From NCBI RefSeq assembly GCF_023898315.1, contig NC_064621.1, forward strand, positions 533,779,383 through 533,843,382: 64,000 bases of DNA, given 5' to 3'. Shown here piece by piece: positions 21,631 through 32,380 of this stretch. Position 1 is the first letter of the stretch. The number at the start of each line of letters is the position of its first letter. Source of the stretch: Schistocerca nitens. Its lineage: Eukaryota > Arthropoda > Insecta > Orthoptera > Acrididae. The notes under the pieces are model-generated. The model ran no database searches. It worked only from the letters and a program-made list of their open reading frames with translations, and had not been told where the DNA came from. Both the position numbers and the translations under genes were made by a program.

Positions 21631-23052
21631 CACTCCTGGAAATTGAAATAAGAACACCGTGAATTCATTGTCCCAGGAAGGGGAAACTTTATTGACACAT
21701 TCCTGGGGTCAGATACATCACATGATCACACTGACAGAACCACAGGCACATAGACACAGGCAACAGAGCATGCACAATGTCGGCACTAGTACAGTGTATA
21801 TCCACCTTTCGCAGCAATGCAGGCTGCTATTCTCCCATGGAGACGATCGTAGAGATGCTGGATGTAGTCCTGTGGAACGGCTTGCCATGCCATTTCCACC
21901 TGGCGCCTCAGTTGGACCAGCGTTCGTGCTGGACGTGCAGACCGCGTGAGACGACGCTTCATCCAGTCCCAAACATGCTCAATGGGGGACAGATCCGGAG
22001 ATCTTGCTGGCCAGGGTAGTTGACTTACACCTTCTGGAGCACGTTGGGTGGCACGGGATACATGCGGACGTGCATTGTCCTGTTGGAACAGCAAGTTCCC
22101 TTGCCGGTCTAGGAATGGTAGAACGATGGGTTCGATGACGGTTTGGATGTACCGTGCACTATTCAGTGTCCCCTCGACGATCACCAGTGGTGTACGGCCA
22201 GTGTAGGAGATCGCTCCCCACACCATGATGCCGGGTGTTGGCCCTGTGTGCCTCGGTCGTATGCAGTCCTGATTGTGGCGCTCACCTGCACGGCGCCAAA
22301 CACGCATACGACCATCATTGGCACCAAGGCAGAAGCGACTCTCTTCGCTGAAGACGACACGTCTCCATTCGTCCCTCCATTCACGCCTGTCGCGACACCA
22401 CTGGAGGCGGGCTGCACGATGTTGGGGCGTGAGCGGAAGGCGGCCTAACGGTGTGCGGGACCGTAGCCCAGCTTCATGGAGACGGTTGCGAATGGTCCTA
22501 GCCGATACCCCAGGAGCAACAGTGTCCCTAATTTGCTGGGAAGTGGCGGTGCGGTCCCCTACGGCACTGCGTAGGATCCTACGGTCTTGGCGTGCATCCG
22601 TGCGTCGCTGCGGTCCGGTCCCAGGTCGACGGGCACGTGCACCTTCCGCCGACCACTGGCGACAACATCGATGTGCTGTGGAGACCTCACGCCCCACGTG
22701 TTGAGCAATTCAGCGGTACGTCCACCCGGCCTCCCGCATGCCCACTATACGCCCTCGCTCAAAGTCCGTCAACTGCACATACGGTTCACGTCCACGCTGT
22801 CGCGGCATGCTACCAGTGTTAAAGACTGCGATGGAGCTCCGTATGCCACGGCAAACTGGCTGACACTGACGGCGGCGGTGCACAAATGCTGCGCAGCTAG
22901 CGCCATTCGACGGCCAACACCGCGGTTCCTGGTGTGTCCGCTGTGCCGTGCGTGTGATCATTGCTTGTACAGCACTCTCGCAGTGTCCGGAGCAAGTATG
23001 GTGGGTCTGACACACCGGTGTCAATGTGTTCTTTTTTCCATTTCCAGGAGTG
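21631..23052 (-). mobile_element. Tc1-like element (family A), copy 1, 1422 bp
   Basis: Terminal repeats cactcctggaaattgaaata (21631) and its inverse tttttccatttccaggagtg (ending 23052), with TA duplications at 21629-21630 and 23053-23054. It is almost identical to the copy at 36956-38370 (only scattered substitutions and a 7-bp indel by eye), so the family was active recently. It interrupts a LINE that resumes on both sides. Confidence 0.95.
21786..22808 (-). pseudogene. Tc1-like (family A) transposase with one stop codon
   Basis: Starts MPRQRGREPYVQLTDFERGR at 22808 and runs 340 codons in a single frame to 21786. Helix-turn-helix: DFERGRIVGMREAGWTYR. An in-frame TGA at 22710-22712 replaces the Arg codon present in the second copy (GWTYRRIAQHVG). 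The catalytic domain has VVFSEESRFCLGANDGR, in which the first catalytic Asp is Glu (copy 2 has FSDESR). Then come GIMVWGAISYTGRTP, FQQDNARPHV (second Asp) and SPDLSPIEHVWDWM. Length is typical for Tc1. One nonsense codon plus a catalytic substitution inactivate it. Confidence 0.92.
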
Positions 23053-23378
23053 TATCACGGATATGATACGCGAGTAGGGGAGGCAGCCATTAGAACAAAG
23101 GCGGTTTTCGTTGCCGCAAGATCTTTTCACGTAATCTCAGTCACCAACTTTCTCCTCCGAATATGAAACATTGTGTTGACGTCCACCTACAAGGGAAGAA
23201 ATGATCATCGAAATAAAATAAGAGAAACCAGACCTCGTGCTGAAAAACTGAATGTTTGTTTTTCCCGTGCGCTGTCCGAGAGTGTAACGGTAGAGAAATA
23301 ATGTGAAAGTGGTTCGACGACCCCTCTGCCAGGAAATTAAATGTGAATTGCAAAATAAACATGTAGATATGTATGAAA

Positions 23379-23391
23379 GGGGGGGGGGGGG
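23379..23391. repeat. Poly-G run
   Basis: A homopolymer-like G run at the 3' end of the + strand LINE. Confidence 0.9.
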
Positions 23392-24205
23392 CGGGGAAGA
23401 TTCTAAACTGACCGTTTATGATATACCCGATTCGGTGACACTGAAGATGTGTTGTGAGGCAAATATTAAATTTTGTAGGAGATACACAGAACTCATTGTG
23501 TCTCAAGGAGTGATAACTATCCCCTCAATATTTTTTGGATGTAGCCTGTTTCGATACCCAAGACGTAAGCACATTTTATCTTTGAAAAAAAAAAGAAAGA
23601 ATAAAAAAAACTACATTCGGACGGAGGAGATCAGTGACTGACGTATTGTGAACTCCCTTCAGTTTCAGGCACAGTCACATTCTGTCACGCAATCGTTACC
23701 TGTTTCGGCTTACAACGGCAATCTCCACATTATAAGGTCGCCACCATTATACTGTCCTTGGTCACAGTCTCGTAGTTCTTTAACTCTTGGTTCGGGAAAT
23801 CGAATGCAGCTGTCTTAGGCTGCGATCATTGTAGCACCGACGTTGGGGAATTCCACCGACTAGCGACATCGGCTAATCTTTACAAATTAATATGCCAGTA
23901 CGCGCGCCGTCTCAGTGCAGCCAATCTCATCCCCCGAACGTAAAGATTTCGGACGAAAATCGGTGAAATTCAAATCAGTTTGTTTCTTCGGTCAAATCGG
24001 CCGACGTTTCCACACGAAAAAGATGGATTGTGAGATATTTTTAAGTTTAGTAGAAGAAAGGAGGAGTTTGTAGCATTCTGGGGTTGAGAAAATAATATAA
24101 CAGGGGTACGTCTCGGAATATAAGGTCTGAAATCGCTACTTTATTCGAAACCACATGTTTCGAACAATTCAAAAATTTCATAAAAATTCACTGAACATAG
24201 CCTTA
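23392..24205. other. Nothing recognised
   Basis: Mixed AT-rich sequence. A tcggcttacaacggcaatct segment near 23706 has weak hairpin-plus-GAAA resemblance on the minus strand to the hammerhead-like motifs elsewhere, too weak to call. Confidence 0.35.
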
Positions 24206-24429
24206 CTCTGAGGTGACAAAAGTAATGGGGTACCTCCCAATATTGTGCCGCACCTAGTTTTGCCCGCTTAGTGCAGAAACTGTTCGTGTCATGGACTCAA
24301 CAAGTTGTTCGAAGCCTCCTGCAGAAATATTGAGCCAGGCTGTCTCTATAGCCATCAATAATTGCTTAAGTGCTGCGGTTGCGGGATTTTGTGCACGAAC
24401 TGACCTCACAATTACGTCCCACAAATGTC

Positions 24430-24620
24430 AAAAATGGCTCTGAGCACTATGGGACTCAACTGCTGTGGTCATTAGTCCCCTAGAACTTAGAACTACTTAA
24501 ACCTAACTAACCTAAGGACATCACACACATCCATGCCCGAGGCAGGATTCGAACCTGCGACCGTAGCAGTCGCACGGTTCCGGACTGTGCGCCTAGAACC
24601 GCGAGACCACCGCGGCCGGC
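24430..24620 (-). mobile_element. SINE, type-1 head
   Basis: Minus-oriented copy with ggttcgaatcctgcctcgg box and common core. Perfect 10-bp duplication cacaaatgtc at 24420-24429 and 24621-24630. Inserted in the transposase C-terminal region of the family-D Tc1 element. Confidence 0.92.
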
Positions 24621-24753
24621 CACAAATGTCGATGGGATCCATGTCGGGCGACTTGGGTGCCCAAATCATTCGCTCAAATTGTCCAGAATGTACTTCAAAC
24701 CAGTTGCGAACAATTGTGGCCCGGTGCCATGGTGCATTCTCGTCCACAATCAT

Positions 24754-24932
24754 ATTAGGCACTTCAGTCTGGAACCGCTCGACCTCTACGGTCGCAGGTT
24801 CGAATCCTGCCTCGGGCATGGATGTGTGTGATGTCCTTAGGTTAGTGAGGTTTAAGTAGTTCTAAGTTCTAGGGGACTGATGACCTTAGCAGTTAAGTCC
24901 CATAGTGCTCAGAGCCATTTGAACCATTTGAA
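24754..24932 (+). mobile_element. SINE, type-1 head, 5' truncated
   Basis: Plus-oriented, starting within the head (ttcagtctggaaccgctcga), with B-box-like ggttcgaatcctgcctcgg, core and tail. The flanks ccacaatcat (24744-24753) and ccacaaaaat (24933-24942) are probably a diverged duplication. Inserted at the DENAP motif of the family-D transposase. Confidence 0.8.
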
Positions 24933-25596
24933 CCACAAAAATTCCATCGTTGAATGGCTGATAATGATCTCCAGGTAGCCGAAATATAACAGTTTCCCGT
25001 CAATGATCGGTTCAGTTTGATTCCATGTAAACACAGCCCACACTATTGTGAAACTTGCACAGGGCCTTGTTGACAACCTGGCTCCATGACTTCAAAGGGT
25101 TTGGGCCACGCTCGAACCCTACCATCAGCTCCTAGCAATAGAAATCGGTACTCGTATGATCACTCCACGGTTTTCTAGTCGTCTAGGGTCCAACCGATAT
25201 TGTCACGAGGCTGAGAGAGGCGCTACAGGCGATGGGCAGTTAGCAAAGGCACTCGGGTCGGTCGTCTGCTGATTAACGCCAAATTTCGCAACACTGTCCT
25301 AACGGATACATTCGTCGTCCGTCACATTGATTCCTGCGGTTATTTCACGCAGTCTTGCTTGTCTGTTATCACTGACAACTCTACGCAAACGCCGCTGCTC
25401 TCCGTCGTTCAGTGAAGGCCGTCGGCCTCTGCGTTGTCCGTGGTGACAGGTAATGCCAAACATTTGGTATTCTCGTCACACTCTTGACACTGTGGATCTC
25501 TGAATACTGAATTCAATAACGATTTCCCAAATGGAATGTCCCATGCGTCTAGCTCCAACTGCCGTTCCGTGTTCAAAGTCTGTACATTCCTGCCGT

Positions 25597-25785
25597 TGTG
25601 GCCGACCGGTTCTAGGCGCTTCAGTCCGGAACCACGCGACCGCTACGGTGGCAGGTTCGAACGCTGCCTCGGGCACGGATGTGTGTGCTGTCCTTAGGTT
25701 AATTAGGGTTAAGTAGTTCTAAGTTCTAGGGGACTGGTGACCTCAGATGTTAAGTCCCATAGTGCTCAGAGCCATTTTTTTGTAA
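25597..25785 (+). mobile_element. SINE, type-1 head
   Basis: Begins tgtggccgaccggttctagg. Duplication attcctgccgt at 25586-25596 versus attcctgtcgt at 25786-25796, one mismatch. The B box is altered (ggttcgaacgctgcctcgg), so this is probably an older copy. Confidence 0.88.
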
Positions 25786-26200
25786 ATTCCTGTCGTGCTG
25801 CCACAATCACGTCAGAAACCTTTTCACACGAATCACCTAAATACAAATAACAGTTCCGCCAATGCACCGCCCTTTGTACCTCGTGTACGGTATACTACCG
25901 CCACCTGTGTATGCGCATAACGCAATCGCATGATTTTTTTTGTCAGTGCATTGTATATTACGTTGTGCATGTTTGCTGGTTGTGTAGCCGTTTCAGCCTC
26001 AAGTCTATACTCAGTGTAGTTACAATCTGTATTGTAAATTTTCTTTCTAGATTATAATTTCAAAAAGTTATGTGTTCAAGTCAGAAAGATGGCGCACGTC
26101 AATTCTGATGCTCAAAGTTACTGTAGTGGACCTTTTTTGGGTTGTCATATGCGAAAATTAGCTTTATACGAATTATTGTTACTGTTTACGGGTGTTTAAC

Positions 26201-26738
26201 TGGCAACGGCAAGGAAAATGTTTCTGAAGAGGAGAAATTTGTTAACATCGAGTATATATTTCAGTGTCAGGAAGTCGTTTCTGAAAGCATTTCTATGGAG
26301 TGTAGCTATGTATGGAAGTGAAACGTGGACCATAGATAGTTTTAGACGAGAAGAGAATAGAAGCTTTTGAAATGTGGTGCTACAGAAGAATGCTGAAGAT
26401 TAGATGGGTAGATCACGTAACTAATGAGGAGGCTAATGAGAAGGTATTAAATAGAATTGCAAAGAAGAGGAGTTTGTGGCACAACTTGACTAGAAGAAGG
26501 GATCGGTTGGTAGGACATATTCTGAGGCATCAAGGGATCACCAATTTAGTATTGGAGGGCAGCGTGGAGGGTAAAAATTGTAGAAGGAGACCAAGAGATG
26601 AATACACTAAATAGATTCAGAAGGATGTGGATTGCAGTAGGTACTGGAAGATGAAGAAGCTTGCACAAGTAGAGTAGCATGGAGAGCTGCATCAAACCAG
26701 TCTCTGGACTGACGACCACAACAACAACAACAACAACG
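26201..26738 (+). mobile_element. 3' end of an RTE-type LINE
   Basis: Encodes the RT C-terminal region: FLKRRNLLTSSIYFSVRKSF, SVAMYGSETWTI, then EMWCYRRMLKIRWVDHVTNE and RRRDRLVGHILRHQGI. It ends in (aac)n at 26719-26738. The same family is much longer at 29148-31079. 5' truncated, with a stop at the end of the 26372-26614 frame. Confidence 0.85.
26372..26614 (+). pseudogene. RTE-type LINE ORF2 C-terminal fragment
   Basis: Eighty residues, from MWCYRRMLKIRWVDHV to RRPRDEYTK. The Trp in EMWCYRR is intact here, whereas the longer copy has TGA at that codon. The frame stops at ytk, where the other copy continues QIQKDVGCSRYWEMKK. Relic. Confidence 0.85.
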
Positions 26739-27312
26739 GGTGTTTAATGCCGATACGGTGATGATTCTGTTATATGAAGTAGATTGCAAATGTACTGTAC
26801 TCGTTTCAACTTTTCAGTGCTTAAGGTATTCAGAATATCTTATTCTAAAATACGTGTTTGTCTTTTACACGTATGCTGAATGACAGTCTTTCAAGATAAG
26901 CTGGCATACCGCGGTTTTTCCTTCATTTATTTGAAGTTGTACAGAGTGTATACCTTTTTTTTTAATGTCACCATGAATCATCTCGAGTATGTCTTCATCC
27001 CCCATATCCGTAAAACCTGTCTAGAATTTCCAGCAGCTGAGGAAAGAGTGCAGAGAACCCGTCAGGTTCTTTTCGAGAGAGAGATAGCTCATTCTCATGT
27101 ATTCGGCGTCTTTTTAATTGGAAAGTCCACAATGCAGCAGTTGTCTCGAGGCACAGGGGCGTCTACATCTAGACCTACATTCATGCTCTGCAAATCATCG
27201 TGAAATGCGTGGCAGAGCGTAGGAATTTTCCCCGTTCGATTCACGCATGGAGCGCGGTAAGAATGGTTGTATAAATGCCTCTGAGCGTGCTGTAATTAAT
27301 CTAACCTTGTCC

Positions 27313-27564
27313 TCATCTGCTAAGGGGGCGATGTGTAGGAGCTTGTAGTACGTTCCTGTAGTCATAATTTAAAGCCAGTTCTTGAAACTTCTTAAGTAGG
27401 CTTTCTCGGGATCGTATACGTCGACCTCCAAGAGTCTGCCAGTTCAGCTCTTTCAACATCTCCGTGACACTCTCCCGCGGGTCAGACAAACCTGTGAGTA
27501 ATCGTGCTGCTCTGCTCTGTGTACGTTGAATATCCCCTGTCAGTCTGTTACAGGTTCCACACAC
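27313..27564 (-). pseudogene. LINE ORF2 C-terminal fragment
   Basis: Eighty-three residues matching the post-RT region of the minus-strand LINE at 19.9 kb (IEKIQRRAARFVTG; SVTEMFNKLKWQTLQERR). No catalytic region. Relic. Confidence 0.75.
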
Positions 27565-27702
27565 TTGGGAAATATTCTAGGATGGATCATGCGAGTGATT
27601 TGTGACCAATCTGCTTTGAAGGCTGATTGTACTTCTCCAGTATTCTACCAATGATCCGAAGTCTGCCACCTGCTTTACCCATCATTGAATCTATGTGACC
27701 GT

Positions 27703-27812
27703 TCCATTTTATAACCCTACGAAGTGTTATACCTACGTATTTGTATGAATTTCCCGATCCATTTTATAACCCTACGAAATGTTACACCTAGGTATTTGTA
27801 CGAATTTCCCGA
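27703..27812. repeat. Tandem duplication, 55-bp unit x2
   Basis: The unit tccattttataaccctacga...atttcccga is repeated head to tail at 27703-27757 and 27758-27812 with a few differences, inside the degraded LINE. Confidence 0.85.
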
Positions 27813-28189
27813 ATCCAATATTGACTCAGTGATGTAGTCACAGGATAATTTTTTTTTTTCGTTTTGTGAAGTGCACAATTTTACACTTCTAAACATTTAA
27901 AGAAAGTTGACAATCTTTTCGCCATTTTGAGATCTTATCAAGATCTGACTGGATATTTGTGCATCTTTCATCAGACTACGCCTCACTATAGATAACTGCA
28001 TCCATCATCTGCGAAAAATCTGAGGTTATTCCTAATGTTGTCCGCAAGGTCAATAGCAAGGGATCCAACGCACTTTCCTAGGATACATCCGAAGTTACCT
28101 CTCCATCCGTGACAACATGCTGCGTCCTCATTCAGCCACAAATTTCAGCTAACGCCCCATACTACCGCACTTCTGATAATAAGCGTAGG

Positions 28190-28383
28190 TTCAAAAAAAT
28201 GGCTCTGAGCACTATGTGACTTAACATCTGAGGTCATCAATCCCCTAGAACTTAGATCTACTTAAACCTAACTAACCTAAGGACATCACACACATCCATG
28301 CCCGAGGCAGAATTCGAACCTGCGACCGTAGCGGTCGTGCGGTTCCAGACTGAAGCACGTAGAACCGCTCCGCTACACCGGCC
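28190..28383 (-). mobile_element. SINE, type-1 head
   Basis: Minus-oriented full-length copy interrupting the RT of the LINE. Possible 7-bp diverged duplication cgtaggt/cgaaggt at the ends. It has the usual head and core. Confidence 0.85.
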
Positions 28384-28580
28384 GACCGAAGGTGTGGTAT
28401 TGAGTCAAATGCTTTCGGAATTCGAGAGATACTGTCTCTACGTAACTGCCTTGATTGATAGGTTTCAGTATTCCATGAGAGCAAAGTGCGAGTTGGGATT
28501 CACACGCTTGATATTTTCGAAATCCGCGCTGGTTGGCATGGAAGAGGTTATCTGTCCGAGATACCTCATTACGTGGCATC

Positions 28581-28892
28581 CAACTCGCCCAACGGGGCTA
28601 AAATAGATACTAGCTTCTTCGATAAAACAGATTCTACCGCAACCTAAGTTCCTTGATCGAACCATAAACTGACGAAGGAGACCGGACTCACTGTGGCCAA
28701 GCTGCCGGCCGATATGATCGGGCAACCGCTACCGACGTCGTTTGGTGACCGTTGACGGTGTCACTGTGAACGCAGCGTTACACGAGGGTTCAAACTGATA
28801 AAGCCATTTATTGTTAGTGAGAGTTAGTGTTGTCATCGAAACTTAGGGAACGGTGGTTTAAAAAAATCCGTGGTTCAAGGACAAAAAGTCGG
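28581..28892. other. Nothing recognised
   Basis: Sequence between the LINE and the next SINE. An 86-codon minus-strand open frame at 28465-28725 spans the LINE edge and has no recognisable domain; probably chance. Confidence 0.35.
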
Positions 28893-28903
28893 GATATAAA
28901 GAG

Positions 28904-29099
28904 GTTCAAATGGCTCTGAGCACTATGGGACTTAACATCCGTGGTCATCAGTCCCCTAGAACTTAGAACTACTTAAACCTAACTAACCTAAGGACATCAC
29001 ACACATCCATGCCCGAGGCAGGATTCGAACCTGCGACCGTAGCGGTCACGCGGTTCCAGACTGAAGCGCCTAGAACCGCACGGCCACACCGGCCGGCGT
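28904..29099 (-). mobile_element. SINE, type-1 head
   Basis: Minus-oriented. Perfect 11-bp duplication gatataaagag at 28893-28903 and 29100-29110. Head, B box and core intact. Confidence 0.93.
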
Positions 29100-29133
29100 G
29101 ATATAAAGAGGAATGTTTATTTTCGCTCATTAG

Positions 29134-30936
29134 TTAGATATCTTCTTGTTGTTGTGGTCTTCGGTCCTGAGACTGGTTTGATGCAGCTCTCCATGCTACT
29201 CTATCCTGTGCAAGCTTCTTCATCTCCCAGTACCTACTGCAACCTACATCCTTCTGAATCTGCTTAGTGTATTCATCTCTTGGTCTCCCTCTACGATTTT
29301 TACCCTCCACACTTCCCTCCAATACTAAATTGGTGATCCCTTGATGCCTCAAAACATGTCCTACCAACCGATCCCTTCTTCTAGTCAAGTTGTGCCACAA
29401 ACTTCTCTTCTCCCCAATCTTATTCAGTACTTCCTCATTAGTTATTTGATCTACCCATCTAATCTTCAGCATTCTTCTGTAGCATCACATTTCGAAAGCT
29501 TCTATTCTCTTCTTGTCCAAACTAGTTACCGTCCATGTTTCACTTCCATACATGGCTACGCTCCATACAAATACTTTCAGAAACGACTTCCTGACACTTA
29601 AATCTATACTCGATGTTAACAAATTTCTCTTCTTCAGAAACGCTTTCCTTGCCATTGCCAGTATACATTTTATATCCTCTCTACTTCGACCATCATCAGT
29701 TATTTTGCTCGCCAAATAACAAAACTCCTTTACTACTTTAAGTGTCTCATTTACTAATCTAATTCCCTCAGTATCACCCGACTTAATTCGACTACATTCC
29801 ATTATCCTCATTTTGCTTTTGTTGATGTTCATCTTATATCCTCCTTTCAAGACACTATCCATTCCGTTCAACTGCTCTTCCAAGTCCTTTGTTGTCTCTG
29901 ACAGAATTACAATGTCATCGGCGAACCTCAACGTTTTTATTTCTTCTCCATGGATTTTAATACCTACTCCAAATTTTTCTTTTGTTTCCTTCATTGCTTG
30001 CTCAATATACAGATTGAATAACATTGGGGAGAGGCTACAACCCTGTCTCACTCCCTTCCCAACCACTGCTTCCCTTTCGGGTCCCTCGACTCTTATAACT
30101 GCCATCTGGTTTCTATACAAATTGTAAATAGCCTTTCGCTCCCTGTATTTTACCCCTTCCACCTTCAGAATTTGAAAGAGAGTATTCCAGTCAACATTGT
30201 CAAAAGTTTTCTCTAAGTCTACAAATGCTAGAAACGTAGGTTTGCCTTTCCTTAATCTAGCTTCTAATATGAGTCGTAGGGTCAGTATTGCCTCACGTGT
30301 TCCAATATTTCTACGGAATCCAAACTGATCTTCCCCGAGGTCGGCTTCTACCAGTTTTTCCATTCGTCTGTAAAGAATTCGCGTTAGTATTTTGCATCCG
30401 TGACTTATTAAACTGATTGTTCGGTAATTTTCACATCTGTCAGCACCTGCTTTCTTTGGGAGTGGAATTATTATATTCTTCTTGAAGTCTGAGGGTATTT
30501 CGCCTGCCTCATACATCTTGCTCACCAGATGGTAGAGTTTTGTCAGGACTGGCTCTCCCAAGGCCATCAGTAGTTCTAATGGAATGTTGTCTACTCCCGG
30601 GGCCTTGTTTCGACTCAGGTCTTTCAGTGCTCTGTCAAACTCTTCACGCAGTATCGTATCTCCCATTTCATCCTCATCAACGTCCTCTTCCATTTCCATA
30701 ATATTGTCCTCAAGTACGTCTCCCTTGTATAGACCCTCTATATACTCCTTCCACCTTTCTGCTTTCCCTTCTTTGCTTAGAACTGGGTTTCCATCTGAGC
30801 TTTTGATATTCATACAAGTGGTTCTCTTTTCTCCAAAGGTTTCTTTAATTTTCCTGTAGGCAGTATCTATCTTACCCCTAGTGAGATAAGCCTCTACATC
30901 CTTACATTTGTCCTCTATCCATCCCTGCTTAGCCAT
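29134..30936 (-). pseudogene. RTE-type LINE reverse transcriptase, single stop
   Basis: One frame from the fingers to the C-terminus. Landmarks: NKAPGVDNIPLELLMALGEP, FKKNIIIPLPKKAGADRCEN-YRTISL, FGFRRNIGTREAILTLRLIL, FLAFVDLEKTFDNVDWNTLF (motif A), GKGVRQGCSLSPMLFNLYIE (motif B), TLRFADDIVILSET (motif C, FADD), then YLASKITDDGR, SVAMYGSETWT and the C-terminal block IRWVDQITNEEVLNKIGEKR. An in-frame TGA at 29485-29487 replaces the Trp in FEMWCYRR, which is intact in the copy at 26.4 kb. All catalytic residues appear present; 5' truncation removes the endonuclease. The last codons at the 3' end run through the (aac)n tail. Confidence 0.9.
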
Positions 30937-31079
30937 TTTGCGCTTCTTGTCGATCTCATTTTTGAGACGTTTGTACTCCTTTTTGCCTGCTTCATTTACT
31001 GCATTTTTATATTTTCTCCTTTCAAGGAATTAGTGAAGTTCGGTGGCAGGAGGAACAAGAGTTTTGGTCATGCGAATAC
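29148..31079 (-). mobile_element. RTE-type LINE with 5' inversion
   Basis: A 1.9-kb insertion flanked by a perfect 12-bp duplication, agatatcttctt, at 29136-29147 and 31080-31091. The 3' end, (caa)n-type, is at 29148. Most of it is minus-strand ORF2, but the last ~55 bp (about 31024-31079) encode a piece of the endonuclease domain on the + strand (SEVRWQEEQEFWSCEY). This is the signature of twin-primed, 5'-inverted LINE insertion. Clade assignment (RTE, BovB-like) rests on RQGCSLSPMLFNLYIE and the C-terminal GSETWT...RRMLKIRW...GHVLRHQ block. Confidence 0.9.
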
Positions 31080-31530
31080 AGATATCTTCTTATAACACAC
31101 TAAAGGCAAAAAAAAAAAAAAAAAAAAATGCACCACCAATAAGGGAATCGTGCAACATAAACGAAAGTTGGTAGTGTTTCTACATCTGAAAGATGACGTC
31201 TGTTCAAATTTCGCGCCAGTAGCATAAGAGTGGCGCTAGTAGCGCCACTATGAGAATGCAAATCAGATTTGCTTTGAATACACGCTATAACGGTCGTCAA
31301 CGTTGGTTACCTTTGAGATTGGACATTGTGAGTTGACGTTAGTCAAGAATGTCGTTAAGGCGACAAAGACCAACACCTCACTGAGTTTGAACGAGGTTGT
31401 GTAATTCGACTGTGGGAAGCTGGATGTTCCTTCTGCGATATTGCAGGAAGACTTGGAAGAAATGTAGCCGCTGTACATGAATACTGGCAGTGGTGGTCTC
31501 GAGAATGCACGGTCGCAAGCAGACCGGGCT

Positions 31531-31685
31531 CTTTTTTTTTTTCATTTTGTTCGATATAGTTCGTTGCGTTTGGTCTGGGCGGACGTCACAAGACATCTGT
31601 TCAAGTTGATCGTTGATTCCTTGACTCAGTTTTTTTATTACAGAGGGCACGCAGCCCTCTGACCGAACACCATGCCGGCAAGGGC
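31531..31685 (-). mobile_element. tRNA-like SINE (another type) in Tc1 element
   Basis: A T-run at 31531 followed by gttcgttgcgtttggtctgg ... gcagccctctgaccgaacac ... atgccggc. On the minus strand this is a tRNA-like head followed by a body ending in an A-run. It splits the family-E transposase near the GSGRP-type linker. I could not define a target duplication. Confidence 0.6.
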
Positions 31686-32164
31686 CCCGGACAGCCAGTG
31701 GCACTACCGACAGGGAAGACCGTCGTATTCGGCGTACGGCTCTGGTGCATCGTACTGCATCTGCAGCAGCGGTTTGAGCAGCAGTTGGCACCACAGCGAC
31801 ACAACAAAAAGTTACAAATCGATTATTTCAAGAACAGCCCCGAGCTGCCGTTTGCGACTTCAGTGGTGTCAAGCGAGAGCTCATTGGAGGGCATGGTGGA
31901 TGTTTGTTGGGTTTTCTAATGAAAGCTGGTTCTGCCCCGTTGCCGGTGATGTTGATTAGGAGGAGGCCGGTCGAAGGCCTGCAACTAATCTGTCTGTCTG
32001 CTACACACGCTGGATCTACACCTGGAGTTATGGTCGGAGGTGCGATTTCGTATGACAGCAGGAGCACTCTCGCGGTTATCCCACGCAACCTGACTGAAAA
32101 ATTGTAGTGCATCAAATTTGGTGATTCAACATGTTGCGCTACCATTCATGAACAGCATTCCTGG

Positions 32165-32380
32165 CCCGCATCTCGTGGTCGTGCGGTAGCGTTCTCGCTT
32201 CCCACGCCCGGGTTCCCGGGTTCGATTCCCGGCGGGGTTAGGGATTTTCTCTGCCTCGTGATGGCTGGGTGTTGTGTGATGTCCTTAGGTTAGTTAGGTT
32301 TAAGTAGTTCTAAGTTCTAGGGGACTGATGACCATAGCTGTTAAGTCCCATAGTGCTCAGAGCCATTTGAACCATTTTTT
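32165..32380 (+). mobile_element. SINE, type-2 head, full length
   Basis: 216 bp, starting cccgcatctcgtggtcgtgc. Perfect 16-bp duplication tgaacagcattcctgg at 32149-32164 and 32381-32396. It interrupts the family-E transposase just before VFQQDN. The best-preserved type-2 copy in the window. Confidence 0.95.

Larger units (their letters stand above)
18655..23378 (+). mobile_element. CR1-like LINE on + strand, split by a LINE and a Tc1 element
   Basis: Three collinear segments belong together. Segment 1, 18655-19847, has the pre-RT linker (VPSLHDTDGNVTGDSATKAE) and RT FLDFQKAFDIVPHKRFLIKL to SGVPQGSVL. Segment 2, 21144-21630, carries the FAVYAV (normally FADDAV) region, then NNLNWNDHTDNVVGRANQI, and CAVWNP. 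Segment 3, 23053-23378, has VAARSFHVISVTNFLL and a non-coding 3' end with tgtagatatgta. Stops are frequent, including the loss of the DD of the catalytic box. The segments are separated by a minus-strand LINE (19848-21143) and a Tc1 element (21631-23052). Confidence 0.8.
24206..25948 (-). mobile_element. Tc1-like element (family D) carrying three SINEs
   Basis: The left end ctctgaggtgacaaaagtaa follows TA at 24204-24205. The right end, ttttttttgtcagtg at 25934-25948, is the inverse with mismatches. Minus-strand transposase traces include VDENAPWHRATIVRNWFEVH and FERMIWAPKSPDMDPIDI (24640-24770), matching DNAPxHRA and SPDMNPIE. SINEs lie at 24430-24620, 24754-24932 and 25597-25785. Without them the element would be about 1.2 kb. 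Confidence 0.78.
27160..28580 (-). mobile_element. CR1/L2-type LINE, minus strand, with SINE insertion
   Basis: The 3' tail is seen as gcgtctacatctagacctac at 27160. Coding traces on the minus strand include IQRTQSRAARLLTGLSDPRE and SVTEMLKELNWQTLGGRRIR (27313-27564), a degraded RT middle, then beyond the SINE at about 28190-28383 the RT N-terminal part (NQRGFRKYQACESQLALCSH, with HLTQYHTF as motif A remnant). Heavily mutated. Same family as 8.1-10.6 and 19.8-21.1 kb. Confidence 0.8.

Noticed and set aside
23700..23740. Fourth hammerhead-like motif on the minus strand
   Set aside because: The CUGANGA box reads GTGGAGA and the stems are poor, so it does not meet the pattern.
26719..26738. CRISPR-like short repeats
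   Set aside because: It is a simple (aac)n tail of an RTE LINE; there are no spacers and the genome is eukaryotic.
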